DNA of 64,000 nucleotides, taken from assembly GCF_015354445.1 (NCBI RefSeq), contig NZ_JADKYT010000001.1, forward strand, positions 868,001-932,000, given 5' to 3'. Below, piece by piece: positions 25,125-35,033 of the stretch. The DNA comes from Methylophilus sp. QUAN. GTDB taxonomy: Bacteria > Pseudomonadota > Gammaproteobacteria > Burkholderiales > Methylophilaceae. The stretch's first letter is position 1, and the number at the start of each line of letters is the position of its first letter. The notes beneath the pieces are model-generated. The model ran no database searches. It was not told where the DNA came from and saw only the letters and a list, made by a program, of their open reading frames with translations. The translations under genes were made by a program, and so were the position numbers.

Positions 25125-28100
25125 TTAACCCACAAACTTGCGTGCATTCCTGAACATGCGCATCCACGGGCCGTCCTCTTGCCATCCGTCAGGACGCCAG
25201 GAGTGTTGTACCGCCCTGAATACACGTTCAGGATGAGGCATCATGATGCTGAAACGGCCGTCTTGCGTGGTGAATCCAGTTAACCCTTGTGGCGAACCAT
25301 TCGGGTTAAACGGGTAGACCTCGGTCGCTTGTGCAGCATGGTCAACATAGCGCACAGTTGCCAGTTGCTGTTGTAGCACACTTGTGACCGCGCTGGCATC
25401 AGTAAATTCCGTAAAACCTTCACCATGTGCCACAGCGATAGGCATGCGGCTGCCTGCCATGCCATCAAAGAAGATGGAAGGTGAAGATAAAATCTCGACC
25501 AGCGCCACACGTGCTTCAAATTGTTCGGACTTGTTGCGTACGAAATGCGGCCAGTGCTCGGCACCAGGAATAATGCTGTGCAGGTTGCTCATCATCTGGC
25601 AACCGTTACACACGCCCAGAGCAAACGTATCGGCGCGGTTAAAGAAGGCGCTGAATTCGTCGCGGGCGCGGTTGTTGAACAGAATGGACTTGGCCCAGCC
25701 TTCGCCTGCACCCAGCACGTCACCGTAAGAGAAGCCACCACAAGCAACCAGGCCGGCGAAGTCTTTGAGGGAGACACGGCCACTGATGACGTCGCTCATA
25801 TGGACGTCTACGCTGTTAAAGCCTGCGCGGTCAAAGGCGGCGGCCATTTCGGTCTGGCCGTTGACGCCTTGCTCACGCAAGATGGCCATATTGGGACGTT
25901 TGCCGGTATTGATATAAGGCGCAGCAATATTATCGTTGAGGTCAAACGTCAATTTTGCATGCAAACCGGCATCATCGGCGTTGAGGATGCGGTCATATTC
26001 CTGCTGCGCACAGGTAGGGTTGTCACGCAGGCTTTGCATGCGGTAAGTGGTTTCAGACCACATACGGTGCAAATCAATGCGTGAGGCTTGATATTGCGTG
26101 TTGTCTTGTTTGATCGCAATGTCATGACCAGCGTTGACCTGGCCGATGCGATGTACACAGGCGCCCAGCGCCTGTTGCAATTGCGCTGCAATCGCGGCGG
26201 CATCCGCTGCACGCACTTGCACCACGGCACCCAGTTCTTCGTTAAACAGGGTGCTGATGTGATCGTTACCCAGGCTGGACAAGTCAATATTGAGGCCGCA
26301 ATGACCAGCAAACGCCATTTCTGCCAATGTGACATACAGGCCGCCGTCAGAGCGGTCATGATAAGCTAGCAGTTTGCCGTCACTGTTCAATTGCTGAATC
26401 GCAGCGAAAAACGCTTTCAATTGTGCTGGCTGGTCAACATCCGGCACGCTATTGCCCAGTTGCTTGTAGACTTGCGCCAGGGCCGAGCCGCCCATACGGT
26501 TGCGGCCATTGCCGAGGTCGATCAGGATCAGTTCGCTGTCGCCCAAATCGGTGCGCAGTTGTGGCGTCAGTGTTTTACGCACATCTGGCGTATTGGCAAA
26601 CGCGGAAATCACCAGTGAGATTGGCGCAGTCACGGCTTTGTTTTCACCGTTGTCTTGCCACACGGTTTTCATGCTCATGGAGTCTTTACCTACCGGGATG
26701 CTGATACCCAGTGCCGGGCACAACTCCATGCCCACGGTTTTCACGGTGGCGTACAGCGCGGCATCTTCACCGGCGTGGCCAGCAGGCGCCATCCAGTTGG
26801 CGGACAGTTTGAGGTTGCCGATCTCACTAATGGCCGCGGCAGCAATGTTGGTGATGGCTTCACCAATCGCCATGCGGCCAGAAGCAGGCGCGTCAATGAG
26901 TGCCAGCGGGGCTTTTTCGCCGATGGCAAATGCTTCGCCAATATTGGTTTCAAACCCGGCGCAAGTCACGGCCACGTTGCTGACCGGCACTTGCCATGGG
27001 CCGACCATCTGGTCGCGTGCAATCAGGCCGGTGACGCTGCGGTCACCGATCGTGATGAGGAAGGTTTTGTCAGCCACACCTGGCAGGCGCAATACACGCG
27101 CGACGGCGTCTTTCAGGTCTACGGTGCTGGTGTCAAACGCTTGCAGGTTTTTCGGGGTGGACTTCACGTCGCGCAGCATTTTTGGTGGTTTACCCAACAA
27201 CACAGACAATTCCATGTCGACTGGCTTGTTGGCAAAGTGAGTGTCTTCCACGGTTAAATGACGTTCTTCAGTCGTCACGCCGACGACCGCGAACGGGCAG
27301 CGCTCACGTGCACAGATAGCTTCGAACAGTGGCAACTGGTCTTGAGTCACGGCGAGCACATAGCGCTCTTGTGCTTCGTTACTCCACAATTCGCGGGGGC
27401 TCATGCCAGGCTCTTCGTTGTGCACATCGCGCAGTTGGAACACCGCACCTACTTTGGCATCATTGACCAGTTCAGGGAAGGCGTTGGAGATGCCACCGGC
27501 ACCGACGTCGTGAATGCTCAAAATCGGGTTTTTATTGCCCATTTGCCAGCAACGGTCGATCACCTCTTGTGCACGGCGTTGCAACTCAGGGTTGCCACGT
27601 TGCACCGAGTCAAAGTCCAGGTTTTCGGTGTTGGCACCGGTATCCATACTGGAGGCTGCGCCGCCGCCCAGGCCGATCAGCATAGCCGGGCCGCCCAGTT
27701 GAATCAGGGCTGAACCAGGCGGGATGCTGTTTTTAAAACTATGGCTATCGGAAATATTACCGACACCGCCGGCCAGCATAATCGGTTTGTGGTAGCCGCG
27801 CACTTCTGCTTTGCCATCAGTGCCCGTGGTTTCCAATTCAAAGGTACGGAAGTAACCGGCAATGTTGGGGCGGCCAAATTCGTTGTTATAAGCGGCGCCA
27901 CCGAGTGGGCCGTCTATCATGATTTGCAGCGGGCTGGCGATACGGCCGGGCTTGCCGTAGTTGGTTTCCCACGGCTGAGTAAAGTCTGGCAGGTTAAGGT
28001 TAGATACCGAGAAACCAGCCAGGCCTGCTTTAGGTTTCGAGCCAATACCGGTGGCGCCTTCGTCACGAATCTCGCCACCTGCACCCGTAGCCGCACCGGC

Positions 28101-29036
28101 AAAGGGTGAAATCGCGGTTGGGTGGTTATGCGTTTCTACCTTCATGAGGTAATGCATATTGTCTTCTACAAACTGGTAACTCTGATCGGCAGACGGGTAA
28201 AAACGCTTGGTTTTCTGGCCTTGCACGATAGACGAGTTGTCTGAGTACGCGACGACGGTATGGCCTGGATTCAGCTTGTGTGTGTTGCGAATCATATTGA
28301 ACAGCGACAACTCTTGTTGCACGCCATCAATCACCCAGTCGGCATTGAAAATCTTGTGGCGGCAATGTTCTGAGTTGGCCTGGGCAAACATCATCAGCTC
28401 GACATCGGTCGGGTTGCGGCCCATTTTTGTATAATTTTCCAGCAGGTAATCGACTTCGTCAGGCGATAAGGCCAGGCCCATATCACTGTTGGCCGCTTCG
28501 AGTGCCGCTTTGCCACCCGCCAGGATGTCCACGCTGGATAACGGTTTTGGATCAGCGTGGTGATACAGTTTTTCGGCATCGGCCAAGCTGTAGATCACGG
28601 TTTCCGTCATGCGGTCCTGGATAGCTGTGCGCAACGCCTGTTTTTCGCTATCGGTCAGTGGCTGGCCGTTTTGGGTGGTCACGTAGTAAGCAATGCCGCG
28701 CTCTAGGCGCAACAGGCTGCTCAGGCCGCAGTTATGGGCAATATCAGTCGCACGTGATGCCCACGGTGAAATAGTGCCTATGCGAGGTGTGACCAACAAC
28801 AGTTCGCCCGTCGGTGATTCGATATCCGTGTGCGGGCCGTAAGTCAGAATCTGGCGCAGCGTCTCTTGCTCGGCGGTGCTCAGGGTATGTGCGCTAAAGG
28901 CAAAATGCACAAATTCGGTGTAAATGTGGCCGATATTCGGTGCGCTGGCTTTGAGGGCGCTATACAGTTTATCGAGACGGAATTGCGAGAGGGCGGCGCT
29001 GCCGCGCAGGCTAAAAAAATGCGCTTGACTGGACAT
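25125..29036 (-). CDS. purL: PurL, FGAM synthase (single-chain)
   Basis: A 1303-residue phosphoribosylformylglycinamidine synthase, fourth step of purine synthesis: FGAR + Gln + ATP to FGAM. The order is that of the large proteobacterial form: N-terminal domain, linker, two AIRS/PurM-like halves with ATP and auxiliary sites ([19 protein letters not shown]), and a C-terminal class I glutaminase whose nucleophile Cys is in [10 protein letters not shown] (near residue 1143), with His/Glu near the end (PHPERVFR). Length is normal. It stands alone. Confidence 0.97.
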   Translation of the reverse strand: MSSQAHFFSLRGSAALSQFRLDKLYSALKASAPNIGHIYTEFVHFAFSAHTLSTAEQETLRQILTYGPHTDIESPTGELLLVTPRIGTISPWASRATDIAHNCGLSSLLRLERGIAYYVTTQNGQPLTDSEKQALRTAIQDRMTETVIYSLADAEKLYHHADPKPLSSVDILAGGKAALEAANSDMGLALSPDEVDYLLENYTKMGRNPTDVELMMFAQANSEHCRHKIFNADWVIDGVQQELSLFNMIRNTHKLNPGHTVVAYSDNSSIVQGQKTKRFYPSADQSYQFVEDNMHYLMKVETHNHPTAISPFAGAATGAGGEIRDEGATGIGSKPKAGLAGFSVSNLNLPDFTQPWETNYGKPGRIASPLQIMIDGPLGGAAYNNEFGRPNIAGYFRTFELETTGTDGKAEVRGYHKPIMLAGGVGNISDSHSFKNSIPPGSALIQLGGPAMLIGLGGGAASSMDTGANTENLDFDSVQRGNPELQRRAQEVIDRCWQMGNKNPILSIHDVGAGGISNAFPELVNDAKVGAVFQLRDVHNEEPGMSPRELWSNEAQERYVLAVTQDQLPLFEAICARERCPFAVVGVTTEERHLTVEDTHFANKPVDMELSVLLGKPPKMLRDVKSTPKNLQAFDTSTVDLKDAVARVLRLPGVADKTFLITIGDRSVTGLIARDQMVGPWQVPVSNVAVTCAGFETNIGEAFAIGEKAPLALIDAPASGRMAIGEAITNIAAAAISEIGNLKLSANWMAPAGHAGEDAALYATVKTVGMELCPALGISIPVGKDSMSMKTVWQDNGENKAVTAPISLVISAFANTPDVRKTLTPQLRTDLGDSELILIDLGNGRNRMGGSALAQVYKQLGNSVPDVDQPAQLKAFFAAIQQLNSDGKLLAYHDRSDGGLYVTLAEMAFAGHCGLNIDLSSLGNDHISTLFNEELGAVVQVRAADAAAIAAQLQQALGACVHRIGQVNAGHDIAIKQDNTQYQASRIDLHRMWSETTYRMQSLRDNPTCAQQEYDRILNADDAGLHAKLTFDLNDNIAAPYINTGKRPNMAILREQGVNGQTEMAAAFDRAGFNSVDVHMSDVISGRVSLKDFAGLVACGGFSYGDVLGAGEGWAKSILFNNRARDEFSAFFNRADTFALGVCNGCQMMSNLHSIIPGAEHWPHFVRNKSEQFEARVALVEILSSPSIFFDGMAGSRMPIAVAHGEGFTEFTDASAVTSVLQQQLATVRYVDHAAQATEVYPFNPNGSPQGLTGFTTQDGRFSIMMPHPERVFRAVQHSWRPDGWQEDGPWMRMFRNARKFVG

Positions 29037-29121
29037 GTGACGGTTGGATTTTTCAATGAAAATTCAAACCGTTATTTTAACAGAAAGCGCGTCGTCTCGC
29101 AGGGCTAATCGAACGGCCAAT

Positions 29122-29148
29122 AAAAAACGGCCACACACAGGTGGCCGT
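29122..29148 (-). terminator. Terminator after feoB
   Basis: Stem acggccac (29127-29134), loop acacag, gtggccgt (29141-29148). On the minus strand it is followed by TTTTTTATTGG, a good U tract. It separates feoB from purL. Confidence 0.75.
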
Positions 29149-29154
29149 TGGCGT

Positions 29155-30945
29155 TTAGTAACCCAGTGCGCGGGCGCTCTGGTAAAACAGGAAGCTGATG
29201 ACCCACGCCAGCCCCAGTGACCAAGCAAGCGATAGCCACATAAAGCCACTGCTCTTGCTTTCGGATTTGAGCGTGGCAATGGTAGACAGGCAAGGGGTAT
29301 AAATCAGCGTGAACAGCATAAAGCTCATGCCTTGCACCCAGTCGATATTGCTGGCGATTTGATGGCTAAGCGCATCGCCCTGTAAGCCGTAAATCACTGC
29401 CAGCGAGCCAACGACGATTTCTTTGGCGACAAAACCAAAAATCAGGGCAATCGCCAATTCGGTATCGATCCCGATCGGATCCAGCACGGGCGAGAAGAAG
29501 CGGCCTATGCTACCTGCCCATGTTTCTGGGCTGGCAGGCACTGCGGTCGTCGGCAGGTGTGTGAGTAGCCAGACCATGACCACACCAATCACAATAAATT
29601 TGGTGGCACGTGCCAGGAAGTGTTTCACCTCTTGCCAGCCACGCATCCAGATTTGCTGCGGCGTCGGGAAGCGATAAGGCGGGAGTTCAAGCACAAACGG
29701 CTCGCGGCTGGCAAACTTGCCTTTGAACAGGATGGCGGTGATGAATATCGTCGCGAAGCTCACCATATAGAGCGAGAACAGCACCAGTGCGGCTTGTGAG
29801 GGCGGGAACAGGATGGCAATGATAAACAGGAATACCTGTAGCCGCGCGGAACATAGCGATAAGGGAATCGTGAGCATGGTCAGCAAGCGCATAGGGCGGC
29901 TACGCATGACGCGTGTGCCCATCAAAGCGGGCACGTTACAGCCAAAGCCCATCAGCATCATGACAAAGCCACGGCCATCCAGGCCCATTTTCGCCATCAG
30001 CGTATCCATAAGAAAAGCCGCACGTGACAAATAACCGCTATCTTCCACCATGCTCATGACCAGGAAGAACAGCACGATAATCGGTACAAAGGCAGCTACT
30101 GTGCTAAAGCCGGTATACAGGCCGTCCAGTAACAAGCCATTTAACCAAGTGGGCAAACTTGCCAGCGCTGGCTCTAGTGCCTCGCTACGCAGGCTGTCAA
30201 ACAGCCAGGCCATGCCTTCTTGCAGCGGCGCACCTACGGTAAAGATAAACTGGAACAGCATGAACACTGAGAGCAGGAAAAGGGGCAATCCTAGCCATGG
30301 ATGCAGCAACACCTTGTCCAGCCGGTCGGTCAGGCTGTGATTGAGCTGTAGTGGGAAATGCACGGTACGGTCAATGATCTGGTGCATTTCCTGCTCGATG
30401 GCATTGTCCATCTCCAGCTTGCCTGCGATGGTTTCCGGCGTCACCAGGTTGGGCTGCTGCAAAAGGGTTTGTGCCGCCAACTGCAGTGCTTCGGGGCAAC
30501 CCTGGCCGTATTTGGCGCTGATGGTGCGCACGGGCATGCCCAGCTGTTTGCTCATGGCTTGGGCGTCAATGGTGATGCCTGCACGCTTGGCTTCATCCTC
30601 CATATTGAGCAGCAACACGGCGGGAAGTCCCAATGCGCGAATTTGCAATGCCAGCGATAATTGACGGTCAATTTGTGCGCTGTTGAGGATGATTAGCACC
30701 AAATCTATCGCATGATGGCTTAAAAAGTGCCTGACGACGTGCTCGTCATCAGAAAAGCCATGCAAGTCATACAGCCCTGGCAAGTCAACCAGTTCAGCAA
30801 TATGGCCGCCCAGCAAAATCTTGGCGCTCATTAAATCTACCGTAATGCCAGGCCAGTTGCCGACACGCGCGGACGCGCCACTTAAGCGATTGAACAGGGT
30901 GGATTTGCCCGTGTTGGGCATTCCGAGCAGGGCAACACGTTTCAT
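29155..30945 (-). CDS. feoB: FeoB, ferrous iron transporter
   Basis: A 596-residue Fe(II) transporter. The N-terminal G domain has GMPNTGKST (G1, 8-16), the switch Thr in GITVDL and DLPGLYDL (G3), then a GDI-like helical region and a C-terminal membrane domain with two gate-type repeats. It is shorter than the E. coli protein (about 770 residues), with the difference in the C-terminal half and linkers. The G motifs and the FGCNVPALMGTR segment are present, so it looks complete. Its start overlaps the feoA stop by four bases. No feoC follows. Fur control is likely (see the box before feoA). Confidence 0.93.
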   Translation of the reverse strand: MKRVALLGMPNTGKSTLFNRLSGASARVGNWPGITVDLMSAKILLGGHIAELVDLPGLYDLHGFSDDEHVVRHFLSHHAIDLVLIILNSAQIDRQLSLALQIRALGLPAVLLLNMEDEAKRAGITIDAQAMSKQLGMPVRTISAKYGQGCPEALQLAAQTLLQQPNLVTPETIAGKLEMDNAIEQEMHQIIDRTVHFPLQLNHSLTDRLDKVLLHPWLGLPLFLLSVFMLFQFIFTVGAPLQEGMAWLFDSLRSEALEPALASLPTWLNGLLLDGLYTGFSTVAAFVPIIVLFFLVMSMVEDSGYLSRAAFLMDTLMAKMGLDGRGFVMMLMGFGCNVPALMGTRVMRSRPMRLLTMLTIPLSLCSARLQVFLFIIAILFPPSQAALVLFSLYMVSFATIFITAILFKGKFASREPFVLELPPYRFPTPQQIWMRGWQEVKHFLARATKFIVIGVVMVWLLTHLPTTAVPASPETWAGSIGRFFSPVLDPIGIDTELAIALIFGFVAKEIVVGSLAVIYGLQGDALSHQIASNIDWVQGMSFMLFTLIYTPCLSTIATLKSESKSSGFMWLSLAWSLGLAWVISFLFYQSARALGY

Positions 30946-31199
30946 GCAGTGGTGGATTCTGTCTGGTTGGAGAGGGGGTGCACATGGATGGCTTTAGCAT
31001 CCTGCAGGCGGATAATGACGTCCGTCGAGCCGATACGCACATGCAGTGGGCCGTTAAATGCAGCCTGTCGGATGACTTCCAGCTGTTTGCCAGACCGGAA
31101 GCCCAGGGCGCTCAGGCGTTGCGCTAAGGCTTGCTCGGCATGAATGCGGTCAATGATGGCAGACTGGCCGGGTTTGAGGGCGTCAAGATGCATGTGCAT
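30942..31199 (-). CDS. feoA: FeoA, ferrous iron transport accessory protein
   Basis: An 85-residue SH3-like protein that assists FeoB in Fe(II) uptake. Family signatures are LKPGQSAIIDRI near the N-terminus and LSALGFRSGKQLEVIRQA in the middle; the C-terminal half ends with an extra tail (HPLSNQTESTTA). Its stop overlaps the feoB start (ATGA). A candidate Fur-type operator begins 9 bases upstream of the ATG. Confidence 0.9.
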   Translation of the reverse strand: MHMHLDALKPGQSAIIDRIHAEQALAQRLSALGFRSGKQLEVIRQAAFNGPLHVRIGSTDVIIRLQDAKAIHVHPLSNQTESTTA

Positions 31200-31204
31200 A
31201 TTAC

Positions 31205-31224
31205 AAATGAGAATAATTCTTGAT
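31205..31224 (-). promoter_or_regulatory. Candidate Fur box upstream of feoA
   Basis: A 7-1-7 dyad on the plus strand, TGAGAAT (31208-31214), A, ATTCTTG (31216-31222), close to the Fur pattern TGATAATnATTATCA. On the minus strand it lies just downstream of a possible -10 (TAAAAT) with TTTCTT 17 bases further up. A repressor bound here would block feoAB transcription, as expected for iron-loaded Fur. Confidence 0.5.
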
Positions 31225-31292
31225 TTTATCTCAGATTGTCAGGCAAAGAAAAGGTTTCTGTACACGTGAACGCCGTCACGCGAAGCGGCTGA

Positions 31293-31333
31293 CCCAATAA
31301 AAAAGCCAGTCTAAACTGGCTTTTTTATTGGGT
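31293..31333 (-). terminator. Strong terminator after the parvulin gene
   Basis: A perfect 18-base inverted repeat: cccaataaaaaagccagt, loop ctaa, actggcttttttattggg. The core gccagt/actggc is flanked by A6 and T6, so it terminates in both directions. It sits between the parvulin stop (31351) and the feoA promoter. Confidence 0.85.
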
Positions 31334-31350
31334 GGACAGATGATCCAGGC

Positions 31351-32160
31351 TTATTTTTTTTCAACGCCAGACACATCAATCTTCGCTTTGTCTTTCAGAC
31401 CCAGCATGTATTTTTCCAGCTTGCGTTGTTGCAGTGTACGCTCAATGCCTTCTTGCACTTTTTCGTACGGTGGTGCTTGCAGTGCGCGTGTATCGACCAG
31501 TTTGATGACATGCCAGCCAAATTGTGACTGTACTGGCTCAGGTGTAGTTTCACCTTTTTTCAGGCCAACCAGCGCATCGGCAAATGGTCTTACCATGCCA
31601 GCCGGTGAGAACCAGCCCAGATCGCCACCTTTGTCTTTAGAGCCTGGATCCTGTGATTTTTCTTTAGCAATCTTGGCAAAGTCAGTGCCTTTTTTCAGGT
31701 CGGCAATAATCGCTTTGGCTTCTGCTTCAGTTTTCACCAGAATGTGGCGCGCATTATATTCTTTGTCGCCCAGTTCTTTTTTATACTGCTCGTAGCCTTC
31801 TTTTTTCTCGGCATCGGTCACTGGGTTTTTCTTGATAAAGTCAGCCAGGAAAGCATTGACCAGCAATTTACGGCGCGCCAACTCTTCGCTCGCGATGAAG
31901 TCAGGCAATTTGTCGATGCCCGCTTTTTGTGCTTCCTGGTAAGCCAGTTCGGAACCAACCAATTCGTTCACAACCGCTGCTTTCATGCCGTCATTGGCTT
32001 TCTGGCCAGTGCGTGCTTCGGCATCGCGCAAAATAAAGTCTACCCAGGTCTTTTTAATCGGTTTGCCGTTGACTGTAGCAACTGCATCGGCATCCGCCGC
32101 GTATACATGTGGCAGTGCGCTTAAGCAAGCAATCGCCAACATTACTTTCAAAAATTTCAT
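31351..32160 (-). CDS. Periplasmic parvulin-type peptidyl-prolyl isomerase
   Basis: A 269-residue exported chaperone/isomerase. Signal peptide to about residue 21 (LPHVYA), an N-terminal SurA-N-like helical region (about 25-125), a central parvulin domain (YNARHILVKTEAEA, GGDLGWFSPAGMVRPFADAL, SQFGWHVIKLVD), and a short helical tail. It should catalyse proline isomerisation in folding outer-membrane or secreted proteins. It resembles PpiC/PrsA-type parvulins more than SurA, which has two parvulin domains. It is transcribed alone before a strong terminator. Confidence 0.9.
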   Translation of the reverse strand: MKFLKVMLAIACLSALPHVYAADADAVATVNGKPIKKTWVDFILRDAEARTGQKANDGMKAAVVNELVGSELAYQEAQKAGIDKLPDFIASEELARRKLLVNAFLADFIKKNPVTDAEKKEGYEQYKKELGDKEYNARHILVKTEAEAKAIIADLKKGTDFAKIAKEKSQDPGSKDKGGDLGWFSPAGMVRPFADALVGLKKGETTPEPVQSQFGWHVIKLVDTRALQAPPYEKVQEGIERTLQQRKLEKYMLGLKDKAKIDVSGVEKK

Positions 32161-32215
32161 GCAATATCCTTATATAACGATTTGAATTGGTGCGATATTA
32201 AAAAACAGAAATGTT

Positions 32216-32479
32216 TCAAACAAATGACTCATCAGTCGATAAGGCTTGAATACTGAGCGCGTGTATGCGATGAGGCATTAAATCTTGCAAGCATTGATAG
32301 ACCATGCGATGGCGCATTATCTGTGATTTTCCTGAAAATAGCGAGCTTTTTACCTTGAGCGTAAAATGCCCGCCGCCGGTATTGCCTGCATGTCCGCGAT
32401 GCAAATCACTGTCATCCTGTATCTCAAGCAGCGTCGGCGCCAGCGACTGCAAACGGTGCTCAATTTCTGCTTTTAACAT
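32216..32479 (-). CDS. bolA: BolA/IbaG family protein
   Basis: An 87-residue BolA-family protein (LEIQDDSDLHRGHAGN, HFTLKVKSSLFSGKSQIMRHRMVYQCL). BolA proteins bind [2Fe-2S] clusters together with monothiol glutaredoxins and affect morphology and stress responses. The conserved His in the RHRMVYQ segment, a known cluster ligand, is present. It starts one base after the YciI-like stop and ends the yciB-yciI-bolA cluster. Confidence 0.9.
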   Translation of the reverse strand: MLKAEIEHRLQSLAPTLLEIQDDSDLHRGHAGNTGGGHFTLKVKSSLFSGKSQIMRHRMVYQCLQDLMPHRIHALSIQALSTDESFV

Positions 32480-32480
32480 G

Positions 32481-32780
32481 TTATGGCAATGTCTTTCTAA
32501 AGGGTTTGACTTCTACTTTGCCATAGACGCCGGCATGCACAAATGGGTCATCATTGGCCCAATCGGTGGCGGCCTGCAGAGAGTCGAATTCTGCCACAAT
32601 CAGGCTACCGCTAAACCCGGCTGCACCAGGGTCTATGCTATCAATGGCGGGTAATGGCCCGGCGAGCAGCAAGCGCCCTTCATTTTGCAGCTGTTGCAAA
32701 CGTGCCAGATGCGGCGGGCGATGTTCCAGCCGCAGTGGCAGACTGTTGGCGGTATCCTGGGCGTAAATCATGTAAAGCAT
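32481..32780 (-). CDS. YciI-like protein
   Basis: A 99-residue protein of the YciI/YCII family, a small ferredoxin-like fold ([45 protein letters not shown]). The conserved His-Asp-like residues of the family (DPFVHAGVY) are present, but no reaction is firmly known for it. It lies 15 bases after yciB and one base before bolA, the gene order also seen in enterobacteria (yciB-yciI neighbourhood). Confidence 0.9.
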   Translation of the reverse strand: MLYMIYAQDTANSLPLRLEHRPPHLARLQQLQNEGRLLLAGPLPAIDSIDPGAAGFSGSLIVAEFDSLQAATDWANDDPFVHAGVYGKVEVKPFRKTLP

Positions 32781-32795
32781 GGTCGTGTCTCTTAG

Positions 32796-33341
32796 TCAGG
32801 CAGAAGGTGTGTTTTGTTCAATCCAGTGCGCTTTTAGCGCAAACACTTGCGCAATAATAAAGATAAACATCAGGCTGGTGGCACCAAACAGTTTGAAGTT
32901 GACCCAATCGTCTTCACTGAAGTGAAAGGCCACATACAGATTGAGGATGCCCATGCCGACTAAAAACGCAATCCAGCACAGGTTGAGTCGGTCCCAGATT
33001 GCGAGCGGCGGTGCCATCATTTTGCCCAGCATGTTTTCGATCAGGTTGCGCTTGAGGGCGTAGCGGCTGAATAGTAATACCAGTGCCCCTATCCAGTAAA
33101 TGGCGGTTGGCTTCCACATAATGTAGGTTTTATCATGCAGCAATAAGGTGATGCCACCGAGCACAGTAATTACCGCACCGTTAATCACCAGCATTTTGTC
33201 TATCTTGCCACGTTTGATCCATAGTATCAGCATCAGTACCAAGGTGCTGATCATGGCGACGGCGGTGGCGGTAAAGATGCCCGCCTTTTTATAGGCAATA
33301 AAAAAGAGAATGACGGGGAGTAAATCGGTAATGACTTGCAT
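32796..33341 (-). CDS. yciB: YciB/IspZ inner-membrane septation protein
   Basis: A 181-residue membrane protein with about five helices of the intracellular septation protein A family (LLPVILFFIAYKKAGIFTAT, WVNFKLFGATSLMFIF). In E. coli YciB interacts with cell-envelope and division proteins; the exact activity is unclear. The length matches the family. First gene of a yciB-yciI-bolA operon. Confidence 0.93.
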   Translation of the reverse strand: MQVITDLLPVILFFIAYKKAGIFTATAVAMISTLVLMLILWIKRGKIDKMLVINGAVITVLGGITLLLHDKTYIMWKPTAIYWIGALVLLFSRYALKRNLIENMLGKMMAPPLAIWDRLNLCWIAFLVGMGILNLYVAFHFSEDDWVNFKLFGATSLMFIFIIAQVFALKAHWIEQNTPSA

Positions 33342-33468
33342 GACTGGCTTCAGGCGACTGAATTCCTGCTATCTGTGAGGGCACTATTTTGCTATGATTT
33401 CTGTCAATATGTAAAGTTAGTCGCTTTACTGTCTCTCTTTTTTATTCAAACGGCGCCCCTTATTGATC

Positions 33469-34332
33469 ATGTCTGTCCCCATTGATTTGCACTGCCATTC
33501 CACCATGTCCGACGGGCTCCTCACGCCTGAAGAACTGGTTGCGCATGCGGCGAGCAAGGGCGTGCGGGTACTCGCCTTGACTGATCATGATGAGGTGAGC
33601 GGGTTGGCGCGTGCGCGTGCTGCAGCTGAGCAATTAGGGATTTCTTTTATTGATGGCGTTGAGATTTCCGTCACCTGGAAAAATCGTACTTTGCATATTG
33701 TCGGTCTGCGTGTCGATCCGCAACATCCAGAATTGTTAGCCGCCTTTGCTAAAGTACGCGAAGGGCGCGATGCCCGCGCCAGACAAATTGCCGAAGGCCT
33801 GGCAAAAGCAGGGATCGCAGACGCCTATGAAGGCGCGCGCGAACTCTCGGGTAACAGCGTGATGACGCGCAGCCATTTTGCCCAGTTTATGGTCAAGCGC
33901 GGCCACGCCAAGAACATCAAGTCAGTGTTTAAAAAATATATGGTCAAAGGCAAGCCTGGTTACGTCAATCATGAATGGATGAGCCTGGAAGAGGCCATGC
34001 AGTTGATTCGTGATAGTGGCGGGGTGGCTGTCCTGGCACACCCGGGTCGCTATGACTTGGGATTTGTGAATATGCATCTGCTATTAAATGAATTCAGAAA
34101 TCTGGGTGGTGCAGCGATTGAAGTGGTCACTGGTAGTCATCAACCGCCGCAGTATGAGCAATTTGCCAAACTGGCGCATCGTTTTGATTTAAAAGCTTCG
34201 CAAGGCTCTGATTACCACGGCCCGGGCATGTCTTATATGGATATGGGGCGTTTGCCCGCATTGCCTTCCGGTTGCGTGCCTGTGTGGCAGGACTGGCCCG
34301 AAGCCAGTCAACTGCAAGCAGTAGCGGGTTAG
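33469..34332 (+). CDS. rnm: PHP-domain phosphoesterase, RNase AM/YciV-like
   Basis: A 287-residue PHP-domain protein with the metal motifs DLHCHST (near residue 6), LTDHDEVSG and DGVEISVTW, and late His/Asp residues (SDYH). It resembles E. coli YciV (RNase AM, also called TrpH), a 5'-3' exonuclease that trims short 5' tails of rRNA precursors and degrades short oligonucleotides. The ATG at 33469 is preferred over a TTG six bases upstream. It precedes a YciO-like gene, an order (yciV-yciO) also conserved in E. coli. Confidence 0.9.
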   Translation: MSVPIDLHCHSTMSDGLLTPEELVAHAASKGVRVLALTDHDEVSGLARARAAAEQLGISFIDGVEISVTWKNRTLHIVGLRVDPQHPELLAAFAKVREGRDARARQIAEGLAKAGIADAYEGARELSGNSVMTRSHFAQFMVKRGHAKNIKSVFKKYMVKGKPGYVNHEWMSLEEAMQLIRDSGGVAVLAHPGRYDLGFVNMHLLLNEFRNLGGAAIEVVTGSHQPPQYEQFAKLAHRFDLKASQGSDYHGPGMSYMDMGRLPALPSGCVPVWQDWPEASQLQAVAG

Positions 34333-34347
34333 CGCATTCTCTAAATC

Positions 34348-34959
34348 ATGGCACAGTATTTTGTGATTCATGCGGAAAACCCGCAAAGCCGTTTGATCCA
34401 GCAAGCTGCGCAGCTATTAAAGCAGGGCGGGGTGCTGGCATGCCCCACTGATTCCAGTTATGCGTTGGTGTGCCTGATGGAGTTCAAGGACGCGCAAACC
34501 CGTATCCGCCGCTTGCGTGGTGTCGATGATGAGCATCCATTTACGTTGATTTGCCGTGACCTGGCTGAGATTGGCACTTATGCCAAAGTGAATAACAGCC
34601 AGTTCCGCTTGCTCAAGGCGATGACGCCGGGCGCTTATACCTTTTTACTCGAAGCCAGCCGTGAAGTGCCGCGCCGCTTGCAGCATCCCAAGCGCAGCAC
34701 CATTGGCTTGCGCGTGCCTAAGCATGTGGTTACGCAAGCTTTGCTGGAGGCATTGGATTCGCCCTTGCTCAGCATGACCTTGCAGTTGCCTGGCGATGAA
34801 GCGCCCATGTCAGTCGGTTGGGAAATCCGTGAAGCCCTGGAGCACCAGATTGACGCCGTGATCGACAGTGACATCGTGCACGTGGGAGCCACGACGGTGG
34901 TGGATTTGACGCAAGACCCGCCAGAACTGGTGCGCGCTGGCGTTGCGCCATGGCCTTGA
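34348..34959 (+). CDS. YciO/Sua5-TsaC family protein
   Basis: A 203-residue protein of the Sua5/YciO/YrdC family (CPTDSSYALVC, HPFTLICRDL, PGAYTFLLEA, STIGLRVPKH). Full TsaC makes threonylcarbamoyl-AMP for the t6A tRNA modification. The YciO branch is a paralogue with weak or unclear activity, and the yciV-like neighbour marks this as YciO rather than TsaC. It starts 16 bases after the PHP gene. Confidence 0.88.
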   Translation: MAQYFVIHAENPQSRLIQQAAQLLKQGGVLACPTDSSYALVCLMEFKDAQTRIRRLRGVDDEHPFTLICRDLAEIGTYAKVNNSQFRLLKAMTPGAYTFLLEASREVPRRLQHPKRSTIGLRVPKHVVTQALLEALDSPLLSMTLQLPGDEAPMSVGWEIREALEHQIDAVIDSDIVHVGATTVVDLTQDPPELVRAGVAPWP

Positions 34960-35033
34960 TTTGGCGGTATCTGGCCGCACCTTAGGATTCTTAGACTCTG
35001 TTGCAGAGTGTTGACTTTAGCTGGAAGCATGAC

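Noticed and set aside
26500-27257. Long plus-strand frames of about 200-250 codons inside purL
   Set aside because: They are antisense to the conserved purL gene; their composition is that of a shadow frame and no ribosome site supports them.
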